A stretch of 25,603 bases of DNA from CAYVGO01 sp964450725 (GCA_964450725.1 CAYVGO010000032.1:1-25603), one strand, 5' to 3'; numbered from the stretch's first letter, positions 15,750 to 24,418 are shown. Notes: generated by a model from the letters alone, not told the origin. Numbers and translations are program-made.

Positions 15750-17945
15750 ATGGACAATATTAGTGCAACCATACACGACGGACTAAAAAAATACTTTGGA
15801 TTTACTTTTTTCAAGGCACATCAAGAAGCCATTATTACCAATCTTTTGGAAGGAAATGACACTTTCGTTCTTATGCCTACCGGAGGCGGAAAGTCTTTAT
15901 GTTACCAACTCCCGGCACTTTTACTAAACGGAACGGCAATTGTCATTTCTCCCTTGATTGCCTTAATGAAAAATCAAGTGGATAATATTCGAAATTTTGT
16001 AGGAGATGATGGCGCTGCTCATTTTTTAAATTCATCACTAAATAAAATTGTTCTTAATCAGGTTCGAGACGATGTATTAAGCGGTCGAACAAAATTATTG
16101 TACATAGCCCCCGAATCTTTAGGCAAAGAGGAAAACATTGAGATGCTTCGTAATATTAATGTTTCTTTCTATGCCATTGATGAGGCACATTGTATTTCTG
16201 AATGGGGACATGATTTTAGACCTGAATACCGAAAGATTAAAAGTTTTGTGGCAGAAATAGGTCAGGCTCCGATTATTGCGCTTACAGCCACGGCAACTCC
16301 CAAAGTACAGCACGACATCCAAAAAACTTTAGCAATGTTAGATGCTAAAGTTTTCAAATCATCTTTTAATCGTGAAAACCTGTACTATGAAGTACGTATG
16401 GCGAGTAATGATTTAAATAAAGATTTGGTAAAACTGATAAAGTCTAAAGATAAAAAAAGTGGTATTGTGTACTGTTTAAGTCGGAAAACTGTTGAGGAGG
16501 TTGCCGAAATGCTTAATCTTAACGGGATAAAAGCATTACCATATCATGCCGGATTAGAAGCCAATATTCGAGCAGAAAATCAGGATAAGTTTTTAATGGA
16601 AGATGTTGATGTGATTGTTGCGACTATTGCATTTGGAATGGGAATTGATAAACCTGATGTGAGATTTGTAATACACTATAACATGCCTAAAAGTCTGGAA
16701 AGTTATTACCAAGAAACCGGACGTGGAGGGCGCGACCATGGAGAAGGACACTGTATAGCCTTTTTTAATCCTAAGGATGTTATTAAACTTGAAAAGTTCT
16801 CACAAGGGAAATCAATGTCTGAACAGGAAATTAACAAGCAATTACTTTCTGAAATGGTAGCATACATGGATACTACCATTTGTAGGAGGAAAACGTTGTT
16901 AAATTATTTTGGAGAAGACTATCAAATAGACAACTGCAACTCTTGTGACAACTGTAAGCATCCTAAAAAACGGATTAATGGCCTGCCTTATATAAAACTG
17001 TTATTGACAGTGATGAAAAATGTTAAAGAACGTTTCAAGCCAGATCACATTATTCAAATTTTGATGGGTACAGAAAATCCAGTTATCAAATCTTATCACC
17101 ACCATAAACTGGAAGAATTTGGAGAAGGGTCAGATATGGATGAAAAGTTTTGGCATGCTGTCATCAGGCAGTCAATGTATTTTGGATTTGTGGTGAAAGA
17201 TTTAGAATGTTATGGTATGGTTTCTGTCTCCGATAAAGGATTACAATACATTGAAAATCCCTATCCTTTAGATATTGTTTGGGAAAAACAGGAAGATGAC
17301 GATGAGAGTGATGAAACCATCATTATGGGCAATGCCAAAGGTGGTGGTGATGAAGTATTATTAAGTATGTTGCGTGATTTAAATAAAAAAGTAGCAAAAC
17401 AACATAACATTCCTCCTTTTGTTATTTTTCAAGATACTACACTTCAAGATATGTCGGTTTATTATCCGATAACGCTTGAAGAATTACAAAATTGTCAAGG
17501 TGTAGGAGTGTCCGGGAAAACCCAAAAATTTGGGAAGCCCTACGTTGAACTCATAAAAAAGTATGTTGAAGAAAATGACATTACTCGTCCTCAAGACTTT
17601 GTACTGAAATCTGCCCCCAATAAATCTTCTCTCAAAGTTTACATTATACAATGTATTGATAGGAAAATGGACTTTGAAGATATTGCCAGATCAAAAAATA
17701 TTGACTTTGATGAATTATTAACCGAACTTGAAGCCATTATTTCGTCTGGAACAAAAATTAATATAAAATATTATATTGACCATGTTCTTGATGAAGAAAA
17801 TGCAGAACGAATTATGGAATATTTTTTAGAGGAGGCAGAAAGTGATGACATTCAAGCAGCAGCATCCGTATTAAATAAAGAAGGAATTATGGAAGAGGAA
17901 ATAAGATTAGTACGTATGCAATTTTTTGTACAATATGGATATTAA
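15750..17945 (+). CDS. recQ: ATP-dependent DNA helicase RecQ
   Basis: This is a 731-residue 3'-to-5' SF2 helicase for recombination and fork repair. Motif 0 (FGFTFFKAHQEAI), Walker A (MPTGGGKS, 42-49), DEAH (144-147) with the aromatic-rich loop (ISEWGHDFRPEYRKI), ALTATATP, and motifs V-VI (GMGIDKPDVRFVIHYNMPKS, YYQETGRGGRDHG) are all present. The RecQ zinc-binding cysteines appear as C-RRKTLLNYFGE...C-x2-C-x2-C near 378-401. A winged-helix RQC region and an HRDC domain follow (PPFVIFQDTTLQDMSVYYPI). A C-terminal helical tail of ~110 residues is usual for Bacteroidota RecQ. The last codons overlap the gldD start. Confidence 0.95.
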   Translation: MDNISATIHDGLKKYFGFTFFKAHQEAIITNLLEGNDTFVLMPTGGGKSLCYQLPALLLNGTAIVISPLIALMKNQVDNIRNFVGDDGAAHFLNSSLNKIVLNQVRDDVLSGRTKLLYIAPESLGKEENIEMLRNINVSFYAIDEAHCISEWGHDFRPEYRKIKSFVAEIGQAPIIALTATATPKVQHDIQKTLAMLDAKVFKSSFNRENLYYEVRMASNDLNKDLVKLIKSKDKKSGIVYCLSRKTVEEVAEMLNLNGIKALPYHAGLEANIRAENQDKFLMEDVDVIVATIAFGMGIDKPDVRFVIHYNMPKSLESYYQETGRGGRDHGEGHCIAFFNPKDVIKLEKFSQGKSMSEQEINKQLLSEMVAYMDTTICRRKTLLNYFGEDYQIDNCNSCDNCKHPKKRINGLPYIKLLLTVMKNVKERFKPDHIIQILMGTENPVIKSYHHHKLEEFGEGSDMDEKFWHAVIRQSMYFGFVVKDLECYGMVSVSDKGLQYIENPYPLDIVWEKQEDDDESDETIIMGNAKGGGDEVLLSMLRDLNKKVAKQHNIPPFVIFQDTTLQDMSVYYPITLEELQNCQGVGVSGKTQKFGKPYVELIKKYVEENDITRPQDFVLKSAPNKSSLKVYIIQCIDRKMDFEDIARSKNIDFDELLTELEAIISSGTKINIKYYIDHVLDEENAERIMEYFLEEAESDDIQAAASVLNKEGIMEEEIRLVRMQFFVQYGY

Positions 17946-18522
17946 AAACATCACTATTGTCATGTTGGTGTTATTTTATGTGAGTTGTAACACAGCCTAT
18001 ACACCAAAGCCCTACGGACATTTACGATTAGAAATTCCCAATTCAGACTCCTTACAATCGTTTGATTTACCCGATTATCCTTACTCTTTCTCTTTTCCAT
18101 CTTATGGTGTTATTACTCCAAGCAAAGATTGGTACAAAGAGCCTTATTGGGTAAATATCAACATGCCTCCACAAAAAGCAATTATTCATATCAGTTACAA
18201 GCCGGTAGGACAGAGTCTCACAAAGTTAACCGAAGATGCTTACAAATTGACCTACCAACATACTTACAAAGCAGAAGCAATTACTGAGCAGCCATTTGTT
18301 AACAGTAAAGACAAAGTTTATGGTATGTTATATTTATTGGAGGGAAATGTGGCATCGGCAGCACAATTTTATGTTACCGACAGTGTCAACCATTTCTTAC
18401 GCGGTGCATTATATTTTAATGTACCCATGAACAGAGACTCTTTACAGCCACTTATCGAAAAATTTACTGATGATATTCGCGGTTTAATCGGAAGCATACA
18501 TTTTAGAAAAACAAAACATTAG
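17935..18522 (+). CDS. gldD: gliding motility lipoprotein GldD
   Basis: This 195-residue lipoprotein starts at the ATG at 17935, 8 bases inside the recQ end, which suggests translational coupling. The signal peptide ends in a lipobox (LFYVSCNTAY). The mature start, YTPKPYGHLRLEIP, and DYPYSFSFPSYGVITP are typical GldD. GldD is needed for gliding in Flavobacterium johnsoniae. It is widespread in Bacteroidota, including non-gliding Bacteroidales, so motility should not be assumed here. Together with the CHU_C cargo gene it fits a type IX secretion-bearing organism. Confidence 0.88.
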   Translation: MDIKNITIVMLVLFYVSCNTAYTPKPYGHLRLEIPNSDSLQSFDLPDYPYSFSFPSYGVITPSKDWYKEPYWVNINMPPQKAIIHISYKPVGQSLTKLTEDAYKLTYQHTYKAEAITEQPFVNSKDKVYGMLYLLEGNVASAAQFYVTDSVNHFLRGALYFNVPMNRDSLQPLIEKFTDDIRGLIGSIHFRKTKH

Positions 18523-18621
18523 CCTTACAACTTAATCTCCCGATAAATCATGCGCTGCAATAAAATTACTGACGATGTTCGAACTCTACAGAAAAGTCGC
18601 AACGCATTGATGTAAGAATTT

Positions 18622-19362
18622 ATGAAGAAAATTTATTTTGCCTCCGATTTTCATCTCGGCTTAACCTTTGAACAACACTCCTCAAAAGAACGGGAACGAA
18701 AGATTATTGCATGGTTAGAGATGATTGCTCAAGATGCCTCTGACGTTTACTTGCTGGGCGATATTTTCGACTTTTGGTTTGAATATAAATTGGTAGTCCC
18801 CAAAGGACACATCAGATTCTTAGCCAAGTTGGGTGAATTGGTCGATAAAGGTATCAATGTTCATTACTTTATCGGAAATCATGATATTTGGACTTTTGAC
18901 TACTTAAGTCAAGAGTTGGGAATTAAGATTTATAAAAAACCGTTACTTGCAAAACACTATGAAAAAACATTTTTTGTAGCACACGGCGATGGATTAGGAA
19001 AAGGAGATACAATTTATAAAATACTTCATTTTATTTTTCATAATAAAATTTTACTCCGACTTTACAAAATGATACACCCTCGCTTTGGCATTGGATTAGG
19101 TTATGCTTGGTCACGATATAGCCGCAAGAAAAAAGGGGTAATATATCCATTTCAAGGTCAAACAGAACCACTCTATAAATTTGCAGAAGAATATATATCT
19201 AAAAATCAAACACCGGTCAATTATTTTATCTTTGGTCACAGGCATACTCCAATACAATTGACATTAAATTCTGAGTCAGTATTGATTTTATTAAGTGATT
19301 GGATTGAAGACAGCCGTTATGTTGTTTTTGACGGTGAAGAGACGCTATTTTTGAAATATTAA
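18622..19362 (+). CDS. lpxH: UDP-2,3-diacylglucosamine diphosphatase (LpxH-like)
   Basis: This is a 246-residue calcineurin-like metallophosphatase, probably hydrolysing UDP-2,3-diacylglucosamine to lipid X in lipid A synthesis at the inner membrane face. Metal-site motifs are complete: D9-x-H11 (ASDFHLG), GDIFDFW with D47, GNHD (85-88), HGDG starting at H121, and GHRH (H206, H208). The helical insert with basic and hydrophobic residues (near 135-170) is of the LpxH kind. It lies 99 bases after gldD and 5 bases before a CDF transporter. An LpxH2-like phosphatase with another substrate is possible. Confidence 0.85.
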   Translation: MKKIYFASDFHLGLTFEQHSSKERERKIIAWLEMIAQDASDVYLLGDIFDFWFEYKLVVPKGHIRFLAKLGELVDKGINVHYFIGNHDIWTFDYLSQELGIKIYKKPLLAKHYEKTFFVAHGDGLGKGDTIYKILHFIFHNKILLRLYKMIHPRFGIGLGYAWSRYSRKKKGVIYPFQGQTEPLYKFAEEYISKNQTPVNYFIFGHRHTPIQLTLNSESVLILLSDWIEDSRYVVFDGEETLFLKY

Positions 19363-19367
19363 TCATT

Positions 19368-20276
19368 ATGGATATTCGTCATCGTTCTATTTTAAAGATT
19401 ACCATTTGGGGAGTCGTTGTTAATGTTTTTCTAACCGGACTTAAATTTTTAGCAGGTGTTGTAGGAAATAGCGGTGCTATGGTTGCCGATGCCATACATT
19501 CACTTTCAGATATCATTACCGACATGGTTGTATTGGTATTTTTACCTATCTTCAACAAACCCTCAGACAAAGACCATCATTACGGACACGGCAAATATGA
19601 AACATTAGCCTCTATTATTGTGTCACTTTTTTTAGCATTTGCGGGAATTGGAATTTGCAAAGAAGGTATAGTCAAAATTTGGGACTACTTTCATGGTATT
19701 CCTATCCTCAAACCGGGGAAAATAGCCTTTTATTTGGCAATTGCGTCTATTATAGTCAAAGAGTTGATGTATTGGGCTACGATAATTGTAGGGAAAAAAT
19801 ATAACAGTAGCCTTATTATTGCCAATGCATGGCACCACCGTTCAGATGCTTTCTCGTCTATTGGAGTTGCATTAGGTATTGCCGGAGCAATGTTTTTAGG
19901 AGATTCGTTTTTGTGGTTAGACCCTTTGGCGGCGATTATTGTCGGAATATTTATCATTAAAATTGCCTTGCAAATTTTCAAGCCAAATATCAATGAATTG
20001 CTTGAAAAGTCATTGCCCATGTTAATACAACAAGATATTTTGTCTATCGTACAAAGTGTTGAAGGCGTACAAAAACCTCACCGCTTGCGTACTCGGAAAA
20101 TAGGAACCTATTATGCCATAGATCTTCATATTTATCTTTCTGCCGACATGACCATTCAAGAAGGACATGATATTGTATTAAAAGTTGAGGAGCGATTACA
20201 ACAAAAGTACCCTCAAATACAGTTGAATATCCACGTAGATCCTTATCCACAAGAAAAAACTAACGCAGTTCATTAG
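19368..20276 (+). CDS. cation diffusion facilitator family transporter
   Basis: This is a 302-residue divalent metal efflux protein of the inner membrane, moving Zn2+, Fe2+, Mn2+ or similar by proton antiport. Six helices are visible. The A-site residues are D41, H44 and D48 (VADAIHSLSD) with partners H156 and D160 (NAWHHRSDAFSSIGV). The interface motif DHHYGHGKYETLA follows helix 2. The cytoplasmic ferredoxin-like domain covers about 210-302 (VQSVEGVQKPHRLRTRKIGT, DLHIYLSAD, NIHVDPYP). It starts 5 bases after lpxH and is the last gene of the run before a terminator. Confidence 0.9.
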   Translation: MDIRHRSILKITIWGVVVNVFLTGLKFLAGVVGNSGAMVADAIHSLSDIITDMVVLVFLPIFNKPSDKDHHYGHGKYETLASIIVSLFLAFAGIGICKEGIVKIWDYFHGIPILKPGKIAFYLAIASIIVKELMYWATIIVGKKYNSSLIIANAWHHRSDAFSSIGVALGIAGAMFLGDSFLWLDPLAAIIVGIFIIKIALQIFKPNINELLEKSLPMLIQQDILSIVQSVEGVQKPHRLRTRKIGTYYAIDLHIYLSADMTIQEGHDIVLKVEERLQQKYPQIQLNIHVDPYPQEKTNAVH

Positions 20277-20328
20277 ATTACATTTTATTGTTGCTCAGTA
20301 AAAAATGTGAGAGAATAAATGAGGGTTG

Positions 20329-20366
20329 ACTCCGGTTGCGAGAGTCAGCCCTTTTTCTTTGTTTTT
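20329..20366 (+). terminator. terminator after the CDF transporter gene
   Basis: GGGTTGACTC pairs with GAGTCAGCCC (one G-T pair, loop CGGTTGCGA) and is followed by TTTTTCTTTGTTTTTT. It ends the recQ-to-CDF gene run and marks the edge of the core region. Confidence 0.85.
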
Positions 20367-20375
20367 TGAGCAATT

Positions 20376-20427
20376 AAAGCAATTATTGCTGTCTGGTAAA
20401 CGTTTACCGTACATCAATAATTGCTTT
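20376..20427. repeat. 52-bp palindrome of two abutting inverted-repeat ends
   Basis: AAAGCAATTATTG (20376-20388) pairs perfectly with CAATAATTGCTTT (20415-20427), and inside them GGTAAAC (20395-20401) pairs with GTTTACC (20402-20408). Each half resembles the element end ATTGCTGTCCGATAAA (left half ATTGCTGTCTGGTAAAC; right half, reversed, ATTGATGTACGGTAAAC). It looks like two ends of the same element family joined with nothing between. Confidence 0.6.
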
Positions 20428-20580
20428 TCCCAAAGCCGCCAAGTACTTAGTCGTTATATTTTTCAACTTTTTTTCAGTCAGATATTTACATAGTCGATCC
20501 TTAAAATTTCCACATACTGAAATTCTAAATGCAGGCATGTTGTTCAATAATCGTTTTTGGGGTATTCCCATGTCAATTTC
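20404..20580 (-). other. in-frame continuation after the IS5-A transposase stop
   Basis: Immediately after the transposase TAG (20583-20581) the same frame stays open for 58 codons and reads like real protein (MGIPQKRLLNNMPAFRISVC, then LTEKKLKNITTKYLAALGKA), ending IIDVR-stop inside the palindrome. It is either an old C-terminal extension cut off by a nonsense change, or an unrelated gene tail. Not recognised. Confidence 0.3.
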
Positions 20581-21103
20581 CTATTTTGCGATAAGGGAGA
20601 AAAGAAACTTCATGGCTCTTTTGAAGTTATAAGCCGCCGCGGCTAACATCACGTTGATGGCATCCCCTACAATTTCCTTTGTAGAAGTTGTGCCCTAAAC
20701 ATTGATCCGATTTCAAATGTCCGATAGTTGATTCTATTCCTGCCCGTTTACAAAATAACTGATGTTTCTTCTTTCGTTGGTAGTAAGTGTCTTTGGTTTT
20801 GGGTGTATCAGGGATCAGTATCTGTGTTCCATTTACCTCTTTTCCCCCAAATACCCTCTATTTCCGGCTAATCGGTTGATGCTTTTTCCGGTCAACCTTC
20901 GTACCTGTTCCAGACTCTTATCGATTGTATGCTCATCGTATTCATTGCGGAAAGAACTAGTTCCAAGTATGACCCCTATGGCTGAGCGTATGATGGAAAC
21001 TTTATTCCCAAATTCGTATTTCTTGTATTCCTTACTTTTGCTGATGCACTGAACATCCGGTTCATGGATAGAATAAATCTTATGGGAGGAGTTACGACGT
21101 TGT
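20581..21103 (-). pseudogene. IS5-family transposase remnant A (5' part missing)
   Basis: Read in pieces on minus, this is the C-terminal half of a DDE transposase: HKIYSIHEPDVQCISKSKEY, KKYEFGNKVSI, then GKEVNGTQILIPDTPKTKDT, the catalytic-Glu region RAGIESTIGHLKSD, and GDAINVMLAAAAYNFKRAMK. Two indels break it: one base lost near 20840-20848 and one gained near 20671-20677. The N-terminal half is absent because remnant B begins at about 21104. Inactive. Confidence 0.8.
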
Positions 21104-21126
21104 AAGAGTCTGTTTAAAAATATTAC

Positions 21127-21882
21127 TCATAACCATCTGAAAATAAGTGCAATAAAAGCAATATAAATCATATTTATTGCTGCGACACAAGTTCTTTCAT
21201 AGTCTTTATCCAACCTTCTGAAATCTGAGAGCCAAGCGAATGACCGCTCTACAATCCAGCGTTTTGGTAAAGGTTTGAACTCTGCTGATTTGTCTGCCCG
21301 TAAAGTTATTTCCATATTATATCCGAGTTCAATTTTGACTTTATCAACGAGTTCTCCCCCGATAATAACCATCGGCATATATCTTTTTCATACGCTCAAA
21401 TCGCCATTTTAATTTTTTCAAGACTCCGAAACCGGCTTTACTATCGTGTTCGTTTGCAGCGTGAACATCAACATTCAACAGCAATCCTTGGGTATCGTTG
21501 ATTATATGCCGTTTGTGTCCTTTGATATTTTTACAGCCATCGAAACCCCGACATTCACCACCCGTTTTCATAGTCTTAACACTTTGTGAATCTATCAATC
21601 CAAAGTTCGGCGAGCTCTTTCACCCACGCTTAATCCGAAGTCTGTTTCGCAAAACTTCGTGTACCTCTTCCAAGGTGTCATCATGATTCCATTTGTTGAA
21701 ATAGTAATACACTAACTCCCACTTCGGAAAATCATTAGGCAACATACACCACTGGCAACCAGTCTTTAAGAGGTAAAAATCGCATCAAAAACAGACCTTA
21801 GTGAACGTTGTCGTTTACGTTTATCGCCAATTATTCGTAAAATTGTATCGTACTGGTTATCGGTTAGGTTGGTTGGATAATA
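21127..21882 (-). pseudogene. IS5-family (IS427-type) transposase remnant B
   Basis: Nearly the full length of a small IS5-family transposase can be read on minus across three frames: YYPTNLTDNQYDTILRIIGD, KRKRQRSLRSVFDAI, LLKTGCQW, NDFPKWELVYYYFNKWNHDD, then LIDSQSVKTMKTGGECRGFD (first catalytic Asp), VDVHAANEHDS, YADGYYRG and WIVERSFAWL (catalytic Glu). Lesions are one T lost at 21775-21779, a TGA at 21622-21620, one G gained at 21356-21360, and no visible start codon. A GTCTGTTTAAAAA end lies near 21107; the other end was not found with confidence. Confidence 0.85.
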
Positions 21883-22012
21883 TCTTTATATTCTTTAACA
21901 ATTTTGTATTCATAAAAATGTCTATTAAAATACAACTGATAAACAGCATTTTATGTCAAATGTTTTTAAATAGATTCTTAACATTTATAATGTATCTATC
22001 AAAAAAAATATA

Positions 22013-22020
22013 TATCTTTG
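22013..22020 (+). promoter_or_regulatory. -7 box (TATCTTTG) of the DUF305/YVTN operon
   Basis: A perfect TAnnTTTG lies 64 bases before the ATG at 22084 within AT-rich sequence. No TTG is found at the -33 position, which could mean activator dependence or a weak promoter. Confidence 0.5.
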
Positions 22021-22083
22021 TTTGTCAATTTTATTTCATGGTCTTAATAAGATTAATGTCATTATTAAATAGTAGTCTCAAAT

Positions 22084-23019
22084 ATGAAAATCAAAACACT
22101 TTCAATTCTATTTACTGTCTTGATGCTGATTGCGACATTTACACTAAATTCGTTCTCAACACAAGTTCAAACAACGACCTATGCACCGAGTTGTAAATGC
22201 CTAAAAAACTGTAATTGTGCTAAAACTGCAAGTTCCTGCCAATGTACTTCAAAAGAAAATCCATGTAAATGTGGAACAGGATGCCAATGTAAAGAATCAG
22301 GCGATAACTCCAAATGTAAATGCGGCGACAACTGCCAATGTATCTCAGTTCAAAATTCATGTAAGTGTGGAACTCGGTGCATGTGTAAACAAACTGGCGA
22401 CAAGTCGCAGTGCAAGTGCGGCGAAAACTGCCAATGTTATTTGATGGGCGACATGGCAGGTATGTCTATGAATCACAACCATTCTGAGCAGTCAAACCCT
22501 TTTCTGAAGATGATGGATATTATGATGGTGCAAATGAATGCCGTATCCCTGACTGGCTCTGTCGAACACGATTTCCTTACTCAGATGATACCGCATCACC
22601 AGGCTGCAGTCGAGATGGCTAAGTATGAAATTGCCAACGGAAAAAATTTCGAGATAATTCAACTTGCCAAAAGTATCCTTGCCGAACAACAGGGCGAAAT
22701 TATGGATATGAATGTGATGCTTAAGAGTTATCCAGTAGGCAATGGTACGGTAAATTCTGCTTATAAAACTGCGATGGATAAAACGATGGAGGTGATGATG
22801 AAAAACACACCGACAGATGTCCAACTTCCTGCAGATATCGATTGCTCTTTTGTTTTGGTAATGCTTCCACACCACTGGGCTGCAGTTGATATGGCTGTAA
22901 CACTGCTTATGCTCAATCCTAAAAGTCAATTAGCTATTTATGCTCAGCGCATTATCGGCGACCAACAGGTTGAAATCGAGCAGATGAATGAATATGTAAA
23001 CAAGAATTGTAAAAAATAA
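22084..23019 (+). CDS. exported metallothionein-like Cys-rich protein fused to DUF305
   Basis: This 311-residue protein has a signal peptide (MKIKTLSILFTVLMLIATFT, cleaved about residue 26). Residues 37-118 hold 22 cysteines, nearly all as C-x-C pairs, in units such as CKCGTGCQC and CKCGDNCQC; two 32-residue super-repeats cover about 59-122. A Met/His-rich linker follows (MGDMAGMSMNHNH, about 121-133). Two DUF305 halves, each with the family's HH motif, are QMIPHHQAAVEM (HH 171-172) and LPHHWAAVDM (HH 263-264). DUF305 is a ferritin-like helical family often found with copper genes. I infer periplasmic binding of a soft metal, probably copper or silver. An exported metallothionein-type domain is unusual. 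The next gene starts 7 bases on. Confidence 0.85.
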   Translation: MKIKTLSILFTVLMLIATFTLNSFSTQVQTTTYAPSCKCLKNCNCAKTASSCQCTSKENPCKCGTGCQCKESGDNSKCKCGDNCQCISVQNSCKCGTRCMCKQTGDKSQCKCGENCQCYLMGDMAGMSMNHNHSEQSNPFLKMMDIMMVQMNAVSLTGSVEHDFLTQMIPHHQAAVEMAKYEIANGKNFEIIQLAKSILAEQQGEIMDMNVMLKSYPVGNGTVNSAYKTAMDKTMEVMMKNTPTDVQLPADIDCSFVLVMLPHHWAAVDMAVTLLMLNPKSQLAIYAQRIIGDQQVEIEQMNEYVNKNCKK

Positions 23020-23026
23020 AAAGAAT

Positions 23027-24418
23027 ATGAAAGATATAATCATTTCAGTAACAATATTGCTAAGTGCAATAGTTGTTTCGGCACAACAACGTTATGCCAA
23101 AGACCGTGTATATACAGGTAATCAAGTTTCGAACACAGTTTCGGTCATCGACCCTGCTACCAATAAACTTCTTGGCGAGATAGTTTTAGGTAAACCCCAA
23201 ACAAATATCCTCTCTCCACTTTATAAAGGTCAGGCATTGGTTCACGGGTTAGGCTATTCGCCAATCAAAAAAGTGTTGGCAGTTGTGTCCATAGGTTCTA
23301 ACTCCATCAGTCTGATCTCGACCGAAGATAATAAACTGCTAAAAACGATTTATACTGGCCGCTCACCCCACGAGGCTACTTTCAGACCAGACGGTAGTGA
23401 GATTTGGACTACCGTGCGCGGAGAAGCCTATGTGAGTGTAATTGATGTCGATAAAATGGAAGAGGTTCGCAAAGTGTCTGTATCGGACGGTCCAGGAATG
23501 GTTGCTTTCACGCCCGATAGTCGATTTGCTTATGTATGTTCCAGTTTCTCTCCATTTGTAGATGTCGTAGAGACTAAAAATTATGAGGTTGTCAAAAAGA
23601 TTGCGGTACCGAGTCCGTTCTCACCCAATATTTTTACCAGTCCCGACGGTAAACTTGTCGCACTGAGTCTCAAAGATATAGGTAGTGTGGTAGTGATCGA
23701 CACTAAGACAAACGAGATTGTGAAGCAGTTTGCCACAGGTCCTATAACCAACCATGTGTCGTTTATGGTTATGAATGGCAAGTTGCTGATGCCCGTGACA
23801 GTAGGCGGCGAAAACTGCATCAAGATTTACGATGTGGTTGACGACTACAAGTTGGTAGCCACCATCCCTGTAGGAGAACTTCCCCACGGCCTATGGGCGG
23901 CACCCGATGGAAAACGTTTATATGTTGGGCTTGAGTATGCCGATCAGGTGCAGCCGATAGATATGGAGATGATGAAATCTCTTGCACCCATTCAGATAGG
24001 CCAAAGTCCGCAGGCACTACTCTATGCCCCCAATGCAGTGACAGTCGGAATGGGCGTAGAAAATCTCAAGCCGCTGCAAGATTCTTCCGCCACGCAAGTT
24101 GTGGAGATGTCTGCTCTTGAGCAAGGTACAAAGATGCGTGGCGAACTTTCGGTACGAACCATCGGAGCGAGCGACTTGATTGAGCAACTGTTTCTCAACC
24201 TTAAACCCAATACGACATATACATTGACACTTTCGAAGATTGATATCGTACCATATAGTTCTGATTATGAAATCAACTCATTCGTAACGGATAACAAGGG
24301 TAAATATGCTGGTCAGTCGACAGGTTTGATAAAGAGCCGCCTTACTTCCGACTCGTCGTTCAAAAAGGTGGTATTAATAGAAGCCATAACTAATCAGCCT
24401 ATAATGGTAAGCAAGTAA
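23027..24418 (+). CDS. secreted YVTN/YncE-type beta-propeller protein
   Basis: This 463-residue protein has a signal peptide (MKDIIISVTILLSAIVVSAQ). About seven YVTN-like blades cover roughly 25-330: YTGNQVSNTVSVIDPATNKL, SIGSNSISLISTEDNKLLKT, YVSVIDVDKMEEVRK, GSVVVIDTKTNEIVKQ and RLYVGLEYADQVQPID among others. The last ~110 residues form a separate beta domain (ASDLIEQLFLNLKPNTTYTL...). Such propellers bind ligands or proteins; no catalytic residues are evident. It shares an operon with the Cys-rich DUF305 protein (7-base spacing), so a joint role in envelope metal handling is inferred. Codons ending in C or G are visibly more common than in the core genes, which suggests transfer. Confidence 0.82.
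   Translation: MKDIIISVTILLSAIVVSAQQRYAKDRVYTGNQVSNTVSVIDPATNKLLGEIVLGKPQTNILSPLYKGQALVHGLGYSPIKKVLAVVSIGSNSISLISTEDNKLLKTIYTGRSPHEATFRPDGSEIWTTVRGEAYVSVIDVDKMEEVRKVSVSDGPGMVAFTPDSRFAYVCSSFSPFVDVVETKNYEVVKKIAVPSPFSPNIFTSPDGKLVALSLKDIGSVVVIDTKTNEIVKQFATGPITNHVSFMVMNGKLLMPVTVGGENCIKIYDVVDDYKLVATIPVGELPHGLWAAPDGKRLYVGLEYADQVQPIDMEMMKSLAPIQIGQSPQALLYAPNAVTVGMGVENLKPLQDSSATQVVEMSALEQGTKMRGELSVRTIGASDLIEQLFLNLKPNTTYTLTLSKIDIVPYSSDYEINSFVTDNKGKYAGQSTGLIKSRLTSDSSFKKVVLIEAITNQPIMVSK

Noticed and set aside
18550..18615. A 21-codon frame (MRCNKITDDVRTLQKSRNAL...) between gldD and lpxH
   Set aside because: Too short, no recognised family, no clear ribosome binding site; could be chance in a 99-bp spacer.
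21104..21801. Terminal inverted repeat between 21107 (GTCTGTTT) and 21790 (AACAGAC) as the ends of IS remnant B
   Set aside because: The right match lies inside the transposase coding sequence (LRSVFDA), so it cannot be the element end.
21801..22196. A 131-codon plus frame overlapping the DUF305 start
   Set aside because: It runs antisense to the IS remnant and then into another frame of the DUF305 gene; no domain.
22492..22929. A 145-codon minus-strand frame opposite the DUF305 domain
   Set aside because: His-rich reading is the antisense of the Met/Asp-rich DUF305 helices; no start signal or family resemblance.
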